Assembly: GCA_032622095.1 (NCBI GenBank)
Contig: CP136062.1
Span: 225,012,578-225,076,577, forward strand
Direction of reading: 5' to 3'
Length of the DNA stretch: 64,000 nt
DNA from: Siphonodentalium dalli
Lineage: Eukaryota > Mollusca > Scaphopoda > Gadilida > Siphonodentaliidae
Part shown: piece after piece, positions 1 to 12,569 of the stretch
Layout of the letters: every line of letters starts with the position of its first letter
Numbering within the stretch: the first letter of the stretch is position 1
Notes under the pieces: generated by a model
Database searches by the model: none
What the model saw: the letters and a program-made list of their open reading frames with translations, nothing else
What the model was told of the DNA's origin: nothing
Program-made: the position numbers and the translations under genes

Positions 1-640
1 GTATAGCAGTACTGCACTCTTGTATATGCATACCGATTTAATTAGCGGTCTTTCTTCGGCGAACACTTTGAACCGGATTATAACGGCAGCTGTCTGATTA
101 GATAACTGTATGCTTATTTAACACGATGAGTGAACAATGGTGACTTCACGGAGAATACAGCACTGGCACTTTCATTTCACAACAATCATTGCACTGAATT
201 GGACACTTATTTTTATGAACACTGTCCAACTAAACACTAATTAGCTAAAAATGAAAAATTTGAAAACTCAAATTTAAGTTTTACGAATAACTGATATTAA
301 TAATATTTCGGTCAGAATTATCCCCTTCTAGCATAATAAACTCGCCTGTGGTGGAGCGTAGCGAAACCATCCAATCAGATTAAAGCAATTTAATCGCCCC
401 ACAGCTTGTGAGTGGACCATTCCACTATAGTTCACTTTCCTTCTGGCGCTACAAGAAGCCGCCATTCTGGAAAGTATTATTGACTCCCAACGGGGAGGAT
501 GGGTGGGCCCAAAATATTATTAATATCAGTTATTCATAAAACTTAAATTTAAGTTTTCAAATTTTTCATTTTTACTTCATAACTTAAAATTTCTTAATAA
601 TATTTCGGTCAGAAATATTACAGATTCCAAAGCCCTAACA
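1..640. repeat. Inverted-repeat element remnant
   Basis: Two arms, about 240-320 and 505-590, are inverted copies of one another and carry ATTAATAATATTTCGGTCAG and AAATTTAAGTTTT motifs. The segment 300-459 recurs in opposite orientation at 11781-11940 with high similarity. No coding signal was seen. It is interpreted as a non-autonomous mobile element or a fragment of one. Confidence 0.55.
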
Positions 641-944
641 AGGAGGTGGGAAAGTACTAGTAACAGAGTCAATAATACTGCAACTAAAGACTCACTAACT
701 TTACCCGAGTTACCCTTGTATGGGACCCATGTACATATGAATCTTCATCTTATGTACAAGTAATACTAGGGCCACTTGCCCCTCAAGTGATATGCCATCA
801 TCACCAGTAGACAATATATACATGTATATATATATAGGTTCAATCCTTAAAACCTTGATAGCAACTCGCCAGAATTTTGATTGAAAATTTCGGAATATCT
901 TTATAACACTGCCCCAGTTTCCTGACCATGAATTATTCATGGTT

Positions 945-1310
945 ATTCAAGGATAATTCATGAATAACCATGGTTATTTAACCATGAATATTCATGGTTA
1001 TTCATACTTTTTAACCATGGATATTCATGGTTATTCGTGGTTGTTAAATGGCCCATTATTCATGGTCCATGAATATCCATGGTCCATGAATATCCATGAA
1101 CAATGAATATCCATGAATAACCATAGATATTCATGGTTAATAACCATACATGTAGATATCCATGAATAACCATAGATATCCATGGATAACCATAGATATT
1201 CATGGTTAATAACCATACATGTAGATATCCATGAATAACCATAGATATCCATGAATAACCATAGATATTCATGGTTAATAACCATGGATATTCATGGTTG
1301 ATGAATATTC
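945..1310. repeat. ATTCATGGTTATTCATGG palindromic minisatellite
   Basis: Dense repeats of CCATGAATA/TATTCATGG include two near-identical units of about 66 bp (1120-1275) containing ACCATACATGTAGATATC. Related but sparser motifs occur at 4560-5030. Open frames on the minus strand here simply read the repeat. Confidence 0.8.
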
Positions 1311-1689
1311 CCCAACCATGTCAAATGTTTTTATGTATGAAACTGAAAGATACAAAACGTCTGCTGGTTTCCACATAATATAATTGTTCTGTTTTGGTCG
1401 ATAACAACAACTTCTATACAGATGCATATCATATAGAACTAGCAGTTTTACACAATTTAAGTTTGTACGTCAGTACTGTCACCTGCACTGCAGTGGCATC
1501 GCCATCAGAACTTCAGTACGAAAACGACACAGGTCGGCATGGGCTGGCCTAGGGTAGCCAGTGATTTCGACCCACTGTGACTTCGACCCAAAGTGATTTT
1601 GACCCGATATGGTGATCTCGACCCGTTACAGGTTTTTTTGAAGGAGTGACTTCGACCCGTTTTTTGTTTTATTTTTAATATTTTGAAGG

Positions 1690-1901
1690 AGTGACTTTGA
1701 CCCACTAATACGATCAGCAAACGCAACCCTAGCTTCTCTGAGCACAACACCAGTTCCTGTTGGAAATAGCGAATTGATGAAAGTTCTATCCAAGATCCAC
1801 AGGCCAACATAACTGATTTGGCCAAGTCCATACAATGGAACACACATTTTGTTTGAGAATATTTTATTATCCTTATATTCATAGACGCACACATTAATCA
1901 T
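1690..1901 (-). pseudogene. Coding-like fragment inside TIR element, unrecognised
   Basis: A minus-strand open stretch reads from about 1901 down to the TIR and includes IFSNKMCVPLYGLGQ and TFINSLFPTGTGVVLR. Its composition looks more protein-like than that of the surrounding DNA. No family was recognised and no introns or start context could be fixed. It could be a captured host exon, a relic of the element's own gene, or chance. Confidence 0.25.
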
Positions 1902-2519
1902 ATTTTGTGATTTATCTAGTGAGGAAATTACTAAACCAGTGAAAAAGTCATTAATTTTGATCTAGTTTTTTAAATAATTAACCATATAATACGGCATTTG
2001 GCTCATTCTGCGAAATTAAGGCTCCGAAATCAGGTAAACTCGTGTATTTGGAGGCACACAACTCGAAAAATACTGAAGGAATCTGGGAATGGTTTCCAGT
2101 TCTGGATTCAGGAAAATGTGGTCGACAAAATAGGCATGATATTTGTAGGACTTGTAAATTTGAATTTTTTATATACATTCATGAAAATCCATAAATGGAT
2201 GATTTGACCAAATTTCTTTTCACGAAATTCACCAATTTCCCTTTTTCCGATTTTTGCCGATTTTGAGTATGTTGTTTATGGAGGGTATATGTACCAATTC
2301 CAGCAAAAAAAAAATTCTGTTGCAATTAGTTCTGGGTAAAACCATAAATGCACTGGACTACTACCAGAACGTCCTCACTTCCAGATAATATCATCGACAT
2401 CGATACGCGGGGCTGACAAACTATACGACGGTATAGGCTACAGTTATACAAAAAAAAAGAGAAAACAGTAGGTTTTTTTTTATTATCGGGATCGTCAATT
2501 AATCTGTTTATCAAGACTT

Positions 2520-2852
2520 AGTGTCAGTGTGTGGCCGCCCCATTGCTGGTGTGTGTCTAACCAGTCTGTCAGGACAAACAACGACGTGGAAGGATGTCAC
2601 AACAGGATAAATGGGAAGACATCCGCAAATAGTGGATTTTGTATGCTGACCAAAGCCATGTACATAGAGAGCCAGTTTGTAACAATCGGGTGTTAGCTCG
2701 TCAGCGTGAAAAAGGTCAAGCAAAGACAAAGAGAAAATTACAGACAATTCCAGGAGAAAATCTTCCGCCTCTGGTATGATTTTATTGATGGCGATATCAA
2801 CATCAAAGAACTTCTGGGGAAAATCGCGCTCATCAACGGACCAACAGAGTGA
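2520..2852 (+). pseudogene. Coding-like fragment with one internal stop, unrecognised
   Basis: One plus-strand frame is open from 2520 to 2693, has a single TAG at 2694, and continues open to a TGA at 2850-2852. It includes SGFCMLTKAMYIESQ before the stop and FRLWYDFIDGDINIKELLGK after it. The second part looks like a helical C-terminus. It lies in the middle of the 1558-3086 element. I do not recognise the family. A captured and decayed 3' exon is one reading; chance is another. Confidence 0.3.
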
Positions 2853-3086
2853 ATATAATTGATATCAGATGTAATGTCAATAATCATACGATTATATTTG
2901 TTATACATATATCATGTTATTTTGTACCATGTTAAATCGTATCAAGTTAAATACGAAATAAAATATTAAAAATAAAACAAAAATCGGGTCGAAGTCACTC
3001 CTTCAAAAAAACCTATAACGGGTCGAGATCACCATATCGGGTCGAAATCACTATGGGTCGAAGTCACAGTGGGTCGAGGTCACTGG

Positions 3087-4060
3087 TATTCCTGGCCTAG
3101 ATCCTAATATACTTGAATGCATATGGAACATCACCAGCTGAAATCACTGGAATTTCATGGTTGATCAACTGAATCCGAATTTCATGGTCATTGAATTTTC
3201 CTATCCAGTCTCCACTGTTCATCTCATTCAAAATCGGCGAGCTCGCCGGTTTCCGTGTCAAGACACCATCTCACTTCGAATTGAAATTTGGATGTATTTG
3301 CCTTCACATAATAATGACGAAGAATGATTACGGTATTCCAATTTTATAGTTTTACGATGTGCACACATTGTCATAATAATCATATTCCATATAATTATAT
3401 TCCTCAAAGTTCCCTCAAGTTCAACAGATCCACTGATTGTGTGCGACGGTTTTCAATTTTGAAAATTAGAGTAATTTTGACCGCGCAAAATTTCGCCTGT
3501 TTGAAAAAGCGGCTTGCAGAAAGAAACGGATCGTTGAGGTTGTTTTATGGGTATTTTGCTTCATCAGGATTATTTCTACACAAAATATATACAAACAATG
3601 ATTTACACTGGCATTATATTAATAAATGATATATCTAAAACGTCGCACATTTTGTATGACTCAATTCCATATTCCAGTTCCCGTTCCCGTTTTTCACTTT
3701 TAAAATATTACTTTCGATTTCAAAGGCACATCCCCCCACGATATATTTGATTTGTTTTCATGATTATAAACCCAGGATCGCGACAATAAAGCTATTCGAT
3801 AAAAGAACCGATAAAGCCACATGGGGTATTGAACCTTTTAAATACATTATTTTGAATTTTGTTGTCCATAAATTGCATAATCCATCGCTTGTTAGATCGG
3901 AATTTAAAAAAAATAATCAGCCCCCGAATTTGGCCGAAATTAGGAAAAATGTCCCCACGGTAAATCACATGTTACCACGGTGTTTCACACAGAATTGATT
4001 TATTTTGCTGTGGATTATGTTGAAATTAATGATGCAAATTATCAAACACAAACTTTAAAC
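3087..4060. other. No recognised gene
   Basis: AT-rich sequence inside the larger 905-5055 element. Only short frames without conserved motifs were seen. Confidence 0.5.
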
Positions 4061-4340
4061 AAATATATGGTGAAAACAAAATTGAAATATTCCAAGTTTA
4101 AAACGCACATGTGGCGAACAAAGATTCCAATGCACTAACTGCGAACTTGAAACTAATCTAAAATTTACTGTGAACTTATCGCGAATGGTTTGCCTCGAAT
4201 CTAAATTTTATGCAAAGTTGCAGCAAACATTAACAAAATTTACTGCAAACAAAAAGTTTGCGGCAAAGATCTGCGAATATGTGCAATTTGCTGCAAACAT
4301 GCCGCACATTTGCCGCTAACTTGCAGCAAACAACCATTTC
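4060..4340. repeat. TTTGCNGCAAA-rich palindromic stretch
   Basis: Repeated TTTGCGGCAAA, TTGCTGCAAAC and TTTGCCGC words in both orientations make a self-complementary region. It is probably the body of a small foldback element. Confidence 0.5.
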
Positions 4341-5799
4341 GATAAGGGAATTATATATGTCAACTTCCTTATCATCATATAAGAAAATATTTATATAAAA
4401 TGAATATTAATTGATAGAAGCATTTCCAGACAGGTGTCTTCGACATTATTACTTAATACCGCAAAATATATAAAACGTGTTTACGACTGTTTACGAAGGG
4501 ATAATCCATCTTTAATTAGTAATCTAAAATGGACAGTCTGGTCTGATTTGATTGTTATAATTGCTTATTGTTCATGGTTGTTCATGGAAGGATGAATTCC
4601 AGAATTTTTTTTATTAAATATTAGACTTAAAATATTCATGGTTATTCATGATATAAAATTGCTATCCTATTTGTATTTAAATGTTAAACACACAGTGACA
4701 CTGCATTAGACTTGCCAACATTTCTTACTCAAAATATATACAAAAACTATTATATATAAATCCATTAATACATTCATGTTTATTCATGCTTATTCATACT
4801 TCCATGGCTATTAGAATTTAATGTTTGCAATAATTCATGCTTATCCACACTTTTTCCTACCTTATAAACCTGCAAAATTTACTATTTCCAAAAGTTCATA
4901 TATATTCATGCTAATTCAGACTTTAAAACCATGATTAACCATGAACAAGCATAACATGAATATGAATCATGAATAAAGAATGAATATTCATGAATAACCA
5001 TGAATATTCATGCTTTGTTCGTGCTCCATGAATTACAGGAAACTGGGGTGGTGTTGGTTCTTCTCCAACACATTCCAGCTTCCTAATAATATTTCACCAA
5101 ATATTATAATGAGCAAGCCCTAATACTAGCGCTGGTTGCCAAGTAACAGGAATTCATAAAGACCCAGGTGTAGCCAACATAGATTGATCTACAATGTACT
5201 CCAGTGGATATGTCTTTCCCATGTTTGACACATCCTGACAACTTTCTTGGCATATATACTAATATAATGCATTTTACAATTGACTATATAGGGATCATCA
5301 CGTTATGATCGCTCAAAAAAAGAGAGACACTGGCATACCGGTAGTTGTTTTCATAACCATGGTTTAAGCACAGGAGCTTGGAATTTGGTCAAAACCCCTC
5401 TTTTATTGGCAGAACCACCACCCGGGACCATAGGTCACGGAAGGAACGAAACACGAATTTGTTGCCACCCATTTTGAACTCAACTGTATTCCTACAAAAA
5501 ATATATTTTCACTAAAAACTTTTGGTACCTCTTACACCTTAGATGCCAATCTACAACATTCCATAGGTATATTTTTCCAGTTCTTCGAAAACCTCACTTT
5601 ATTTCGGTAATGTATTGTAAATTCACCAACGAACACAAATCTGCGACACCTCCATCACCCGTTGTAGAATCTGAGTAGCGGAAATGGTACCGAAATATGC
5701 GGAAACTTTAAAACTATGATCCGGAGACGGATAGCATGAAAGTACCGTTTATAATTTCGAACATAGCTGCTGATTACATGTTTATTACATGACCGAAAC

Positions 5800-6240
5800 T
5801 GATAAATTGTGTCAAATACAATTTAATATATGTAATTCTGCGTCAATCATACGTCGTGGTTGGTATAACACAATTTTTAACCAAGAATTCGAAGAGCTCC
5901 TGATCAGGTACGTATTGTTGGTCCGATCATAATTAAATTGGTCATGGAGGTTGACATTGACATGTAGATGGGAACGAATAATTTTGGAGTGAATTCCCCA
6001 AGAAACATGGCCGCCGTCGGCCATCTTGGATTTCAGCGATAACCCTGCATATATAAATCAATAACACTGCCTAGAGCTTTGTCGATGCACCGATCATCGT
6101 GAAATTTTCATGGGTCATGACATCGATATCAAAATGAGAACGAATCATTGCTATATACTGTAGCATTGGTACGATCATCGTGAAATTATTCATAGAAACA
6201 TGACCGCCGTAGGATTTCAGCCACTCGTTTCATCAACCAT
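5800..6240 (-). repeat. Diverged units of the 162-bp satellite
   Basis: The reverse strand reads AAATCCAAGATGGCCG, then CGGCCATGTTTCTTGG and TTCGTTCCCATCTACATG. These are the landmarks of the array at 17775-20283. One fuller unit and a partial one are present inside the 5369-7857 element. Confidence 0.65.
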
Positions 6241-7011
6241 GAAAGTTACATTAAGTAATGTTTTTAATATTTTTGTGGGGTATTTTCGACTTTGAGAAAA
6301 ACAATGCCATATGGCGGCTAGCTGTCTTGAATTTCCAATTCATGAGCACAGGCTATATAATCATATGCCTAAAGCCATTCTTTGAGAGTTTTGGTGATGA
6401 TTCGTTACGAGCCACGAGTGACGTATACTATTTATATATCCTGGTAGTGATACAATTGACAATACTTATAGTTGCTTATTAAATAAAATTTATGTTAGCG
6501 AGTTTATCACTAACTCAAATTTATAAACTAGTTATTCGGTAAACCAGTTTGCCTTTCAACTTGCACAAATAAAACGTATACCGTAAAGAATACGCAGGAT
6601 AACAGGAAAGAATCTTATTACATTTTGTTACTATATTTGGCATATTATGATATAAATGGCGAGCTTTTGTACCCTACATTGACAATTTTGAATTTCGAGA
6701 AACTAAACACTCGTTCTATATATCGTTACCTAACTGAAGAAAAATGGTTTCTCTCGTCAACTAAGACATGTATTTGTTCGTCAGAACTAGTAAAAAACAG
6801 CATTTTATGTGGAAATAATCAAGATATTCTGGCAATGAATATATATATGCACCAAAACGCACAAAGGAATCGCTTCATGCATAGGCATATATATACCAGG
6901 CCTCCCCGTGAGTCTATATATCTTTTTTCTTCTTCTACTTTGTGATATTCGATCAGTGGGTTGATTACTATTACTATTATATGATGGATAGTTTAGGTCT
7001 ATAAACAGATC

Positions 7012-7015
<4 letters not shown>

Positions 7016-7078
<63 letters not shown>

Positions 7079-7104
7079 AGAGAGATGGGAGAGAGAGAGA
7101 GAGT
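7016..7104. repeat. (GA)n microsatellite
   Basis: A run of AG dinucleotides with minor interruptions, inside the 5369-7857 element. The serine/leucine-rich frame through it is an artefact of the repeat. Confidence 0.95.
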
Positions 7105-7864
7105 TGTGGTCCCCTTATGACCAATCATTGCAACCAGTAGCATTACCAAGTCAAGTAGTACATAGGCCTACCGGTGCACAACGAACATAAAAAAAACCAA
7201 TACCACGTGGTCGTGCCATAAATAGAAATAAATTATATTTAAAATATTTGTACTAATTACCATTCAGTCAAATGAAGAATATCTTCTTGGACAGTCGTCA
7301 TTTTCATCAGATGATAACAGCAGACAGACAAATACAAATTTTTCAAGAAAATACACAAAACATCAGGATAAGATCATCAAAAACGTGCATAGTATGACGC
7401 AAACATAAACTGATTTAAGTTTTCTGGCACTAAGTTCGAAAACCGCACGCACTTTCAAATATTTTTGAATTTCGCGGGCTTTAAATTTAGGTTTCGATTT
7501 TATTTCGTTCCGACTTTGTTATTCCGGAAAAATGGTTTTGTGCCATTTGTCATTCAGATTCTACAACGGGTGATGGAGGTGTCGCAGATTTGTGTTCGTT
7601 GGTGAATTTACAATACATTACCGAAATAAAGTGAGGTTTTCGAAGAACTGGAAAAATATACCTGGAATGTTGTAGATTGGCATCTAAGGTGTAAGAGGTA
7701 CCAAAAGTTTTTAGTGAAAATATATTTTTTGTAGGAATACAGTTGAGTTCAAAATGGGTGGCAACAAATTCGTGTTTCGTTCCTTCCGTGACCTATGGTC
7801 CCGGGTGGTGGTTCTGCCAATAAAAGAGGGGTTTTGACCAAATTCCAAGCTCCTGTGGTTTAAG

Positions 7865-10800
7865 TAATAGCATATAGGTGACTTGATATGCAAAATTGGA
7901 CGAGCGCGATAATCAAGTCCTCTCTAATGTAATAAATGTCTGCTCTCTATTGGTCAAGAGGTTCACACACAAAAGCATTTGTACCCACATTTGTGCCTTC
8001 AAACCAGTGCACATCTACTGTAAAATTAAATCAATTGATATTATATATACTGTCGTATTGATAAGCATTAAAGGAAATGCAAAGTATTTGTGCATGTCCA
8101 ACTGACTTGAATAACATGGTCACCGAAAACTGGTTGATAATGAACCCGTCTGGATTTCGAATTAACCACTGGTATTCGAAATGTTGAAACCTATGTTGAC
8201 AGCATAAGGATTTATAAACAGAACTAGGGTACAACGCTAAAATTAAACAAATATGTACAGTACTCTGTCTGAAGTAATGTACATGTAAGTACAATCTGCC
8301 ATAGTTATGATAACAAATCAACCTGTTATCCATAGTGGCCGCATCTGATATAGCAAAGGATTACATACACACATGTACAGTATTATATTCTTTACCCTGT
8401 ATGCATTGTGACTTTTGTATCAGTATTGACGTTTTGGTTAAAATATCTAAATTCATTTTATCTTGTATTTTGAAACCAGGCATGTCCCAAAAACTTTATG
8501 ACTCTGGATAGCAGTATATATGATCTAATACCATCTGTGTGTCTATTTGGCAAACTATAACTAGTGTCAAAGAGATAGAGCCACAAATATTTGAAGACAA
8601 AAAGCATAATGTCCATTGTGTTGGTTGATCAAGGGCAGCGCAAATAACACCAGCCATCCCGAGCGCCCCTTTTCGGTGTTACCACCAGCATAATATCTGG
8701 AAAAGTAGTGTCATGCCATTGTCGCCTGACATATCCCTGGATTAATTTCTTTAAATTTTAAACCGAGGATGTGCTATTTCTTTTGTCAGAATGATTATGA
8801 TTCTGATGTAGTTATGAAATGATGACTGAATAAGCACTTCGTATAGTTTAACACTCAGGTGAACATGCACGTACATGTGTTCCTCTTTGATTTGTGGAAG
8901 TACTGTTAATTGTCACAAATCCTATTTTACCCGAATATAAAATCATGGTATATACAGGTATGTGATAGACTATGGTTATTCCTGTCGGACATGTTTGAAA
9001 ATTAATGTCTTCATGTCCCCAAAATAATATGTTACTGAGAAATCGTTCAACCCCCATGTTCTACATGTACATGTTGTTGATTTCATATGATCTTCAGGCT
9101 TAACTTCTGATGAGAATCAGAATCACCAATCTTATCGTGATTCGCATAAAATAAGCTGATTCACTGTATAGAGAAGTTATATTTTGATTCTCACCCCAGT
9201 TTTATGTATTTTTAAGGCCTGTTAGATCTCAGTCCTGTCCAGTGAAACCCACTTGCCTTTGGCATTATAGTGACTTGGTGCTTGATCGAGAAATAAGAAG
9301 CTGATTCCCTCTGCAATATTGTGTGAATGCAGTTTTGGATCCACACCCTTAATATACATGTGACCCTATCCTTTCCCAAATATGCAATTACAATTGGTTA
9401 TGACAAACATTCCATATTGAGAGAATTCCTTCAAGCATTTTGTTGTATAATTCTCAGTCATGGACCGATAGACAATTTTATTCACATGTTGGCTTTACAG
9501 TGCAGGAGAATGCAAAAATTTGCAGTCAGGTACCTGTATATATACCTCACCCTGCACTATATTCAGTTACATGTAGCTGTTTATGTATAATACATGCTGT
9601 CTTCAGGAATAAATCATGTAAGTATACGTTTTGACCACACATAATATTGGAAGTTCATATTCCATAAACGAAACCTTGAGTGAACGAATTCATTCAAAAA
9701 GAAAGCTTCTGTTGACAAGATTCTCCCTGTGTGAATAACAGAAATATGATTTACTGGTCTTGATTTCCTTCCCACTAACACAGTGTTAATATTCTTCCAT
9801 TACGACAATGTCCCGGTCGCATTCCATTTTTAGACCAGGCCCACTCTGCTGTAAAAAAAAAATTCCAACTATTTTCTGGAATTAGTCTGTGCAGAATATT
9901 TCAGATTTCGAAAGGAATTGTTAATACAAAATTGCCTTTATATTTAACAAATGAATGTAATCAAAATGATGTAACTCCCTTTCACATAGACCTGTATACA
10001 CAACTGGTACTAGATGCAAGGGTTTACATTTTGAAAATTAGTCTTGGACCGGATCATGTAGACGCAACGAATCATTCTACCACACGTGGGTCGGATAGCG
10101 TGATAATATGAAACGGACTATAGTATTTTTGATATAACTGTAGTTGGTTTCTGATGTAATGCCGTCCGATATTGCGACACACCTATATATGGACGCGCTC
10201 TTCTGAACTGTCGCCAAAGAGTTTAAAGTTTGGGTAGTCCAGTATGATACCCTGTGAAAACTTTTTGCGCGACTTTCATACGATCATTTTTTATTGTAAT
10301 TTGTCTGCGATTGTCTATGCTCGTTCACTTTCCGTAGCGGAACAGACTTGAAAAACAATCGCTGAATAAAAATCTGTTTTTAAACCGCGGCTATCCCGTA
10401 TGTGTAGATCGCATACCAACAAGGCCGGGTTCTATTTCCCAAACGATTTTTCCCAATCAGGTTATCGCCTGTGATTAGAAAATCATTGCGCTCATTTGGA
10501 TCTTAACGAAGTGTACCCATGTATATCATTGACACCAGCGATCGATGTTAATTATGATCCGCGAGGTGGTTCTAACATAAACCTCCACTAAACCTTGAAA
10601 GTAGCAGACTATGCACTTACGCGTTCCGAGATCCCACTGAAAACTTGTCCTGTGTAAAGTCGTACAGTCACCCGCACGTGTTTTGAGTTGATTATGAAAA
10701 CCATGTGTTCATGTGCTGATAACGTAACCAAGAAAACATTACTTGAAAGGAATGATATCTATAAAGATTACGTATACGTGCATCCAGATCCATACTGTAG

Positions 10801-11560
10801 GCCCTTGGTATAACTGTACACAACATGCCAATGACTAATGTGTCTATCACATGCATACACGATGAGACTATGATTATAATTTTTCCCATTGACTTTTTAA
10901 TGTCACCTCACTGAATCACCGAATTATGTTACTGAATAGTATACATGTAGGAACAGACCAGTTGGAGACTCAACTCAACAATATCATATGAATATAGATA
11001 GAGTTTTGACAATAGACCAAATATATTACGCCCCTTTGACGTATGATTGGTTTATGATAAGAGTCCATAAAATCTCGGTCGGTCCCATTGGACATTATGA
11101 CCTGAATTATGTCTTCGCTGAGTCGTCTTCGGAATCTCTGATCTCGTGCCTGAATACCTACCTTCATGACACACCCGTGTGTTTATACGAATACAATGTG
11201 TTCGGCCTTCACAATTGGCTAATTTTCTTTAGACTGGGTGTCTAAGATTGTTGTTGTTTGTCTTGGAAGATGATTTTGTTCACCATATAATTTGTCTGCT
11301 TTGAATATGCCTCTATGGTTATCTCTCCCTCGGCATAATAATTATTATTCAAAGTCCGAAAAGGAGTACCGGTACGTGACACGATAACAGCCTACCATAT
11401 TAGCTGTATGTCTCTTGAGAGACGATTTTGTTTATACATCATATAAATCGCCGGCCTAGCATGCCGCTATATATATGGTGTATATCTCCTTCGGCCATTA
11501 TTCAGTTTCCGAATAGGAGAGTTCAACATTATAACAGCCTAACATTGCTGTATGTCTCTA
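7865..11560. other. No recognised gene or repeat
   Basis: About 3.7 kb of the least repetitive DNA in the window. It lies 3' of the last recognised lectin exon on the minus strand, so the gene's remaining 3' exon(s) could be here or further left. I could not identify a CTLD, EGF or transmembrane exon with matching phase. Confidence 0.4.
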
Positions 11561-11780
11561 TAGGCTAGGTGTCTATAGACATTCGATATAAATATCGAAC
11601 ATGTTCCATTTGCACTGTCGAAAGCACTGAATGTAAATCCTTTCGATGCCATATATGGCATCGAAAATTCTTCGTAGAAAACAGAACTATTAAATCTGTT
11701 ACGAAATCAAAAGCCATATACAATCGGCAATCAAATATTTTAGCCATGTTAAACACACAGCGAAAATAACAGGCGTGTGT

Positions 11781-11940
11781 TCTTGTAGCGCCAGAAATAG
11801 AAAGTGAACTACAGTGGAATGGTCCACTCACAAGCTGTGCGGCGATTAAATTGTTTTAATCTGATTGGATGGTTTCGCTACGCTCACCACAGGCGAGTTT
11901 ATTATGCTAGAAGGGGATAATTCTGACCGAAATATTATTA
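11781..11940 (-). repeat. Inverted copy of 300-459
   Basis: From TCTTGTAGCGCCAG to GACCGAAATATTATTA this is the reverse complement of 300-459 with few differences, more than 11 kb away. Together the copies mark a dispersed non-autonomous element family. Confidence 0.8.
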
Positions 11941-12278
11941 AGGAAGTTAAAGTACACAATGGTAGTGTATGAGTTGTAGCAACAGACAATTAACTCACAA
12001 ACCAACAAATGACTACTTACGTGTCTATGAATTATGCAGCTAAAATGTATGTTTTTACAACACCTCTGAAGAAAATTATGTGTCTAATAGACACATAATT
12101 TTCTTTGGAGGCACTGAAGAAACATAAACACTTAATTCATTACTGTAGGCTACATATCAAATAGTACATGAGCAGCAAGCGAATGCTTATAAAACCAGCC
12201 ACTTCTGGGATTGTATTGTGAAAAAAAAAAAAACTTTTTTGAAGAAAAAAAACTGAACTACAATGAAGAGGAACTCAC

Positions 12279-12499
12279 TTGAAGATTCACACAAAAAAGG
12301 GTGTGTGCTGGAATAGTATGCTACAGTCCACAGTAGATCAGCGTTGTTCACATTAATAACTAGAACTTCGTCACCACCATTACTATCGGATTGCCAGTTA
12401 GTCCATTGTATTTCCTTGTCATCCCAATTCATCCATAATCCTTCCACATTTCTCTCATTAACACCGATCCAGAACTGTGAGAGCTGTCTGCCATTCAAT
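12279..12499 (-). CDS. CTLD5, C-terminal half exon
   Basis: A 221-nt exon with acceptor TATCACTGCAG and donor GTGAGTTCC. It starts with one base completing a phase-2 codon and ends in phase 1. The peptide contains the CTLD landmarks LSQFWIGVNERN (the WIG strand), LWMNWDDKEIQWTNW (the two-tryptophan stretch before the long loop) and THPFLCES, the last conserved cysteine. The cysteine pair of the long loop is absent and there is no EPN/QPD or WND signature. A canonical calcium-dependent sugar site is therefore not expected. It pairs with the N-half at 23504-23684 across an 11-kb intron, the longest in the gene. This is the last exon recognised toward the 3' side. Confidence 0.9.
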
Positions 12500-12569
12500 C
12501 TGCAGTGATAAAATAGAAATGAACCAGAAATTGGACCTTGGCTGCTCATGTTATCTGCTAACAGAATTC

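Larger units (their letters stand above)
1558..3086. mobile_element. 1.5-kb TIR element with subterminal GACTTCGACCC repeats
   Basis: Inverted terminal repeats of about 115 bp (1558-1680 and 2970-3086) consist of a series of GTGAYTTCGACCC units followed by GGTTTTTTTGAAGGAG. The flanking dinucleotide is TA on the right and nearly so on the left, which suggests a TA target. The interior holds two coding-like fragments but no recognisable transposase. Short TIRs followed by subterminal direct repeats are also the layout of the unrelated element at 52650-56026. Confidence 0.7.
905..5055. mobile_element. Possible 4.1-kb TIR element with ATTCATGG-rich ends
   Basis: The left end (AACACTGCCCCAGTTTCCTG) and the reverse complement of the right end (AACACCACCCCAGTTTCCTG) match at 18 of 20 bases. 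Both ends are followed by arrays of CCATGAATATTCATGG-like palindromes (about 945-1310 and 4560-5030). A second TIR element (1558-3086) sits inside. No transposase domain was recognised, so this would be non-autonomous. No clear target-site duplication was found and the outer limits are approximate. Confidence 0.5.
5369..7857. mobile_element. 2.5-kb element with 305-bp terminal inverted repeats
   Basis: Left arm 5369-5674 and right arm 7554-7857 are almost identical inverted copies. They begin CACAGGAGCTTGGAATTTGG and end with its reverse complement. The same 7 bp, GTTTAAG, lies immediately outside both ends (5362-5368 and 7858-7864), which is a target-site duplication. Long TIRs with a 7-9-bp duplication suggest a hAT- or Mutator-like non-autonomous element. 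The interior has no transposase. It carries a GA microsatellite and one diverged unit of the 162-bp satellite. Confidence 0.8.

Noticed and set aside
3324-3998. Series of plus-strand frames of 67-101 codons
   Set aside because: No conserved motif, mutually overlapping frames, and AT-rich composition inside a mobile element.
6805-7149. Serine/leucine-rich open frame on the minus strand
   Set aside because: It is generated by the GA microsatellite at 7016-7104.
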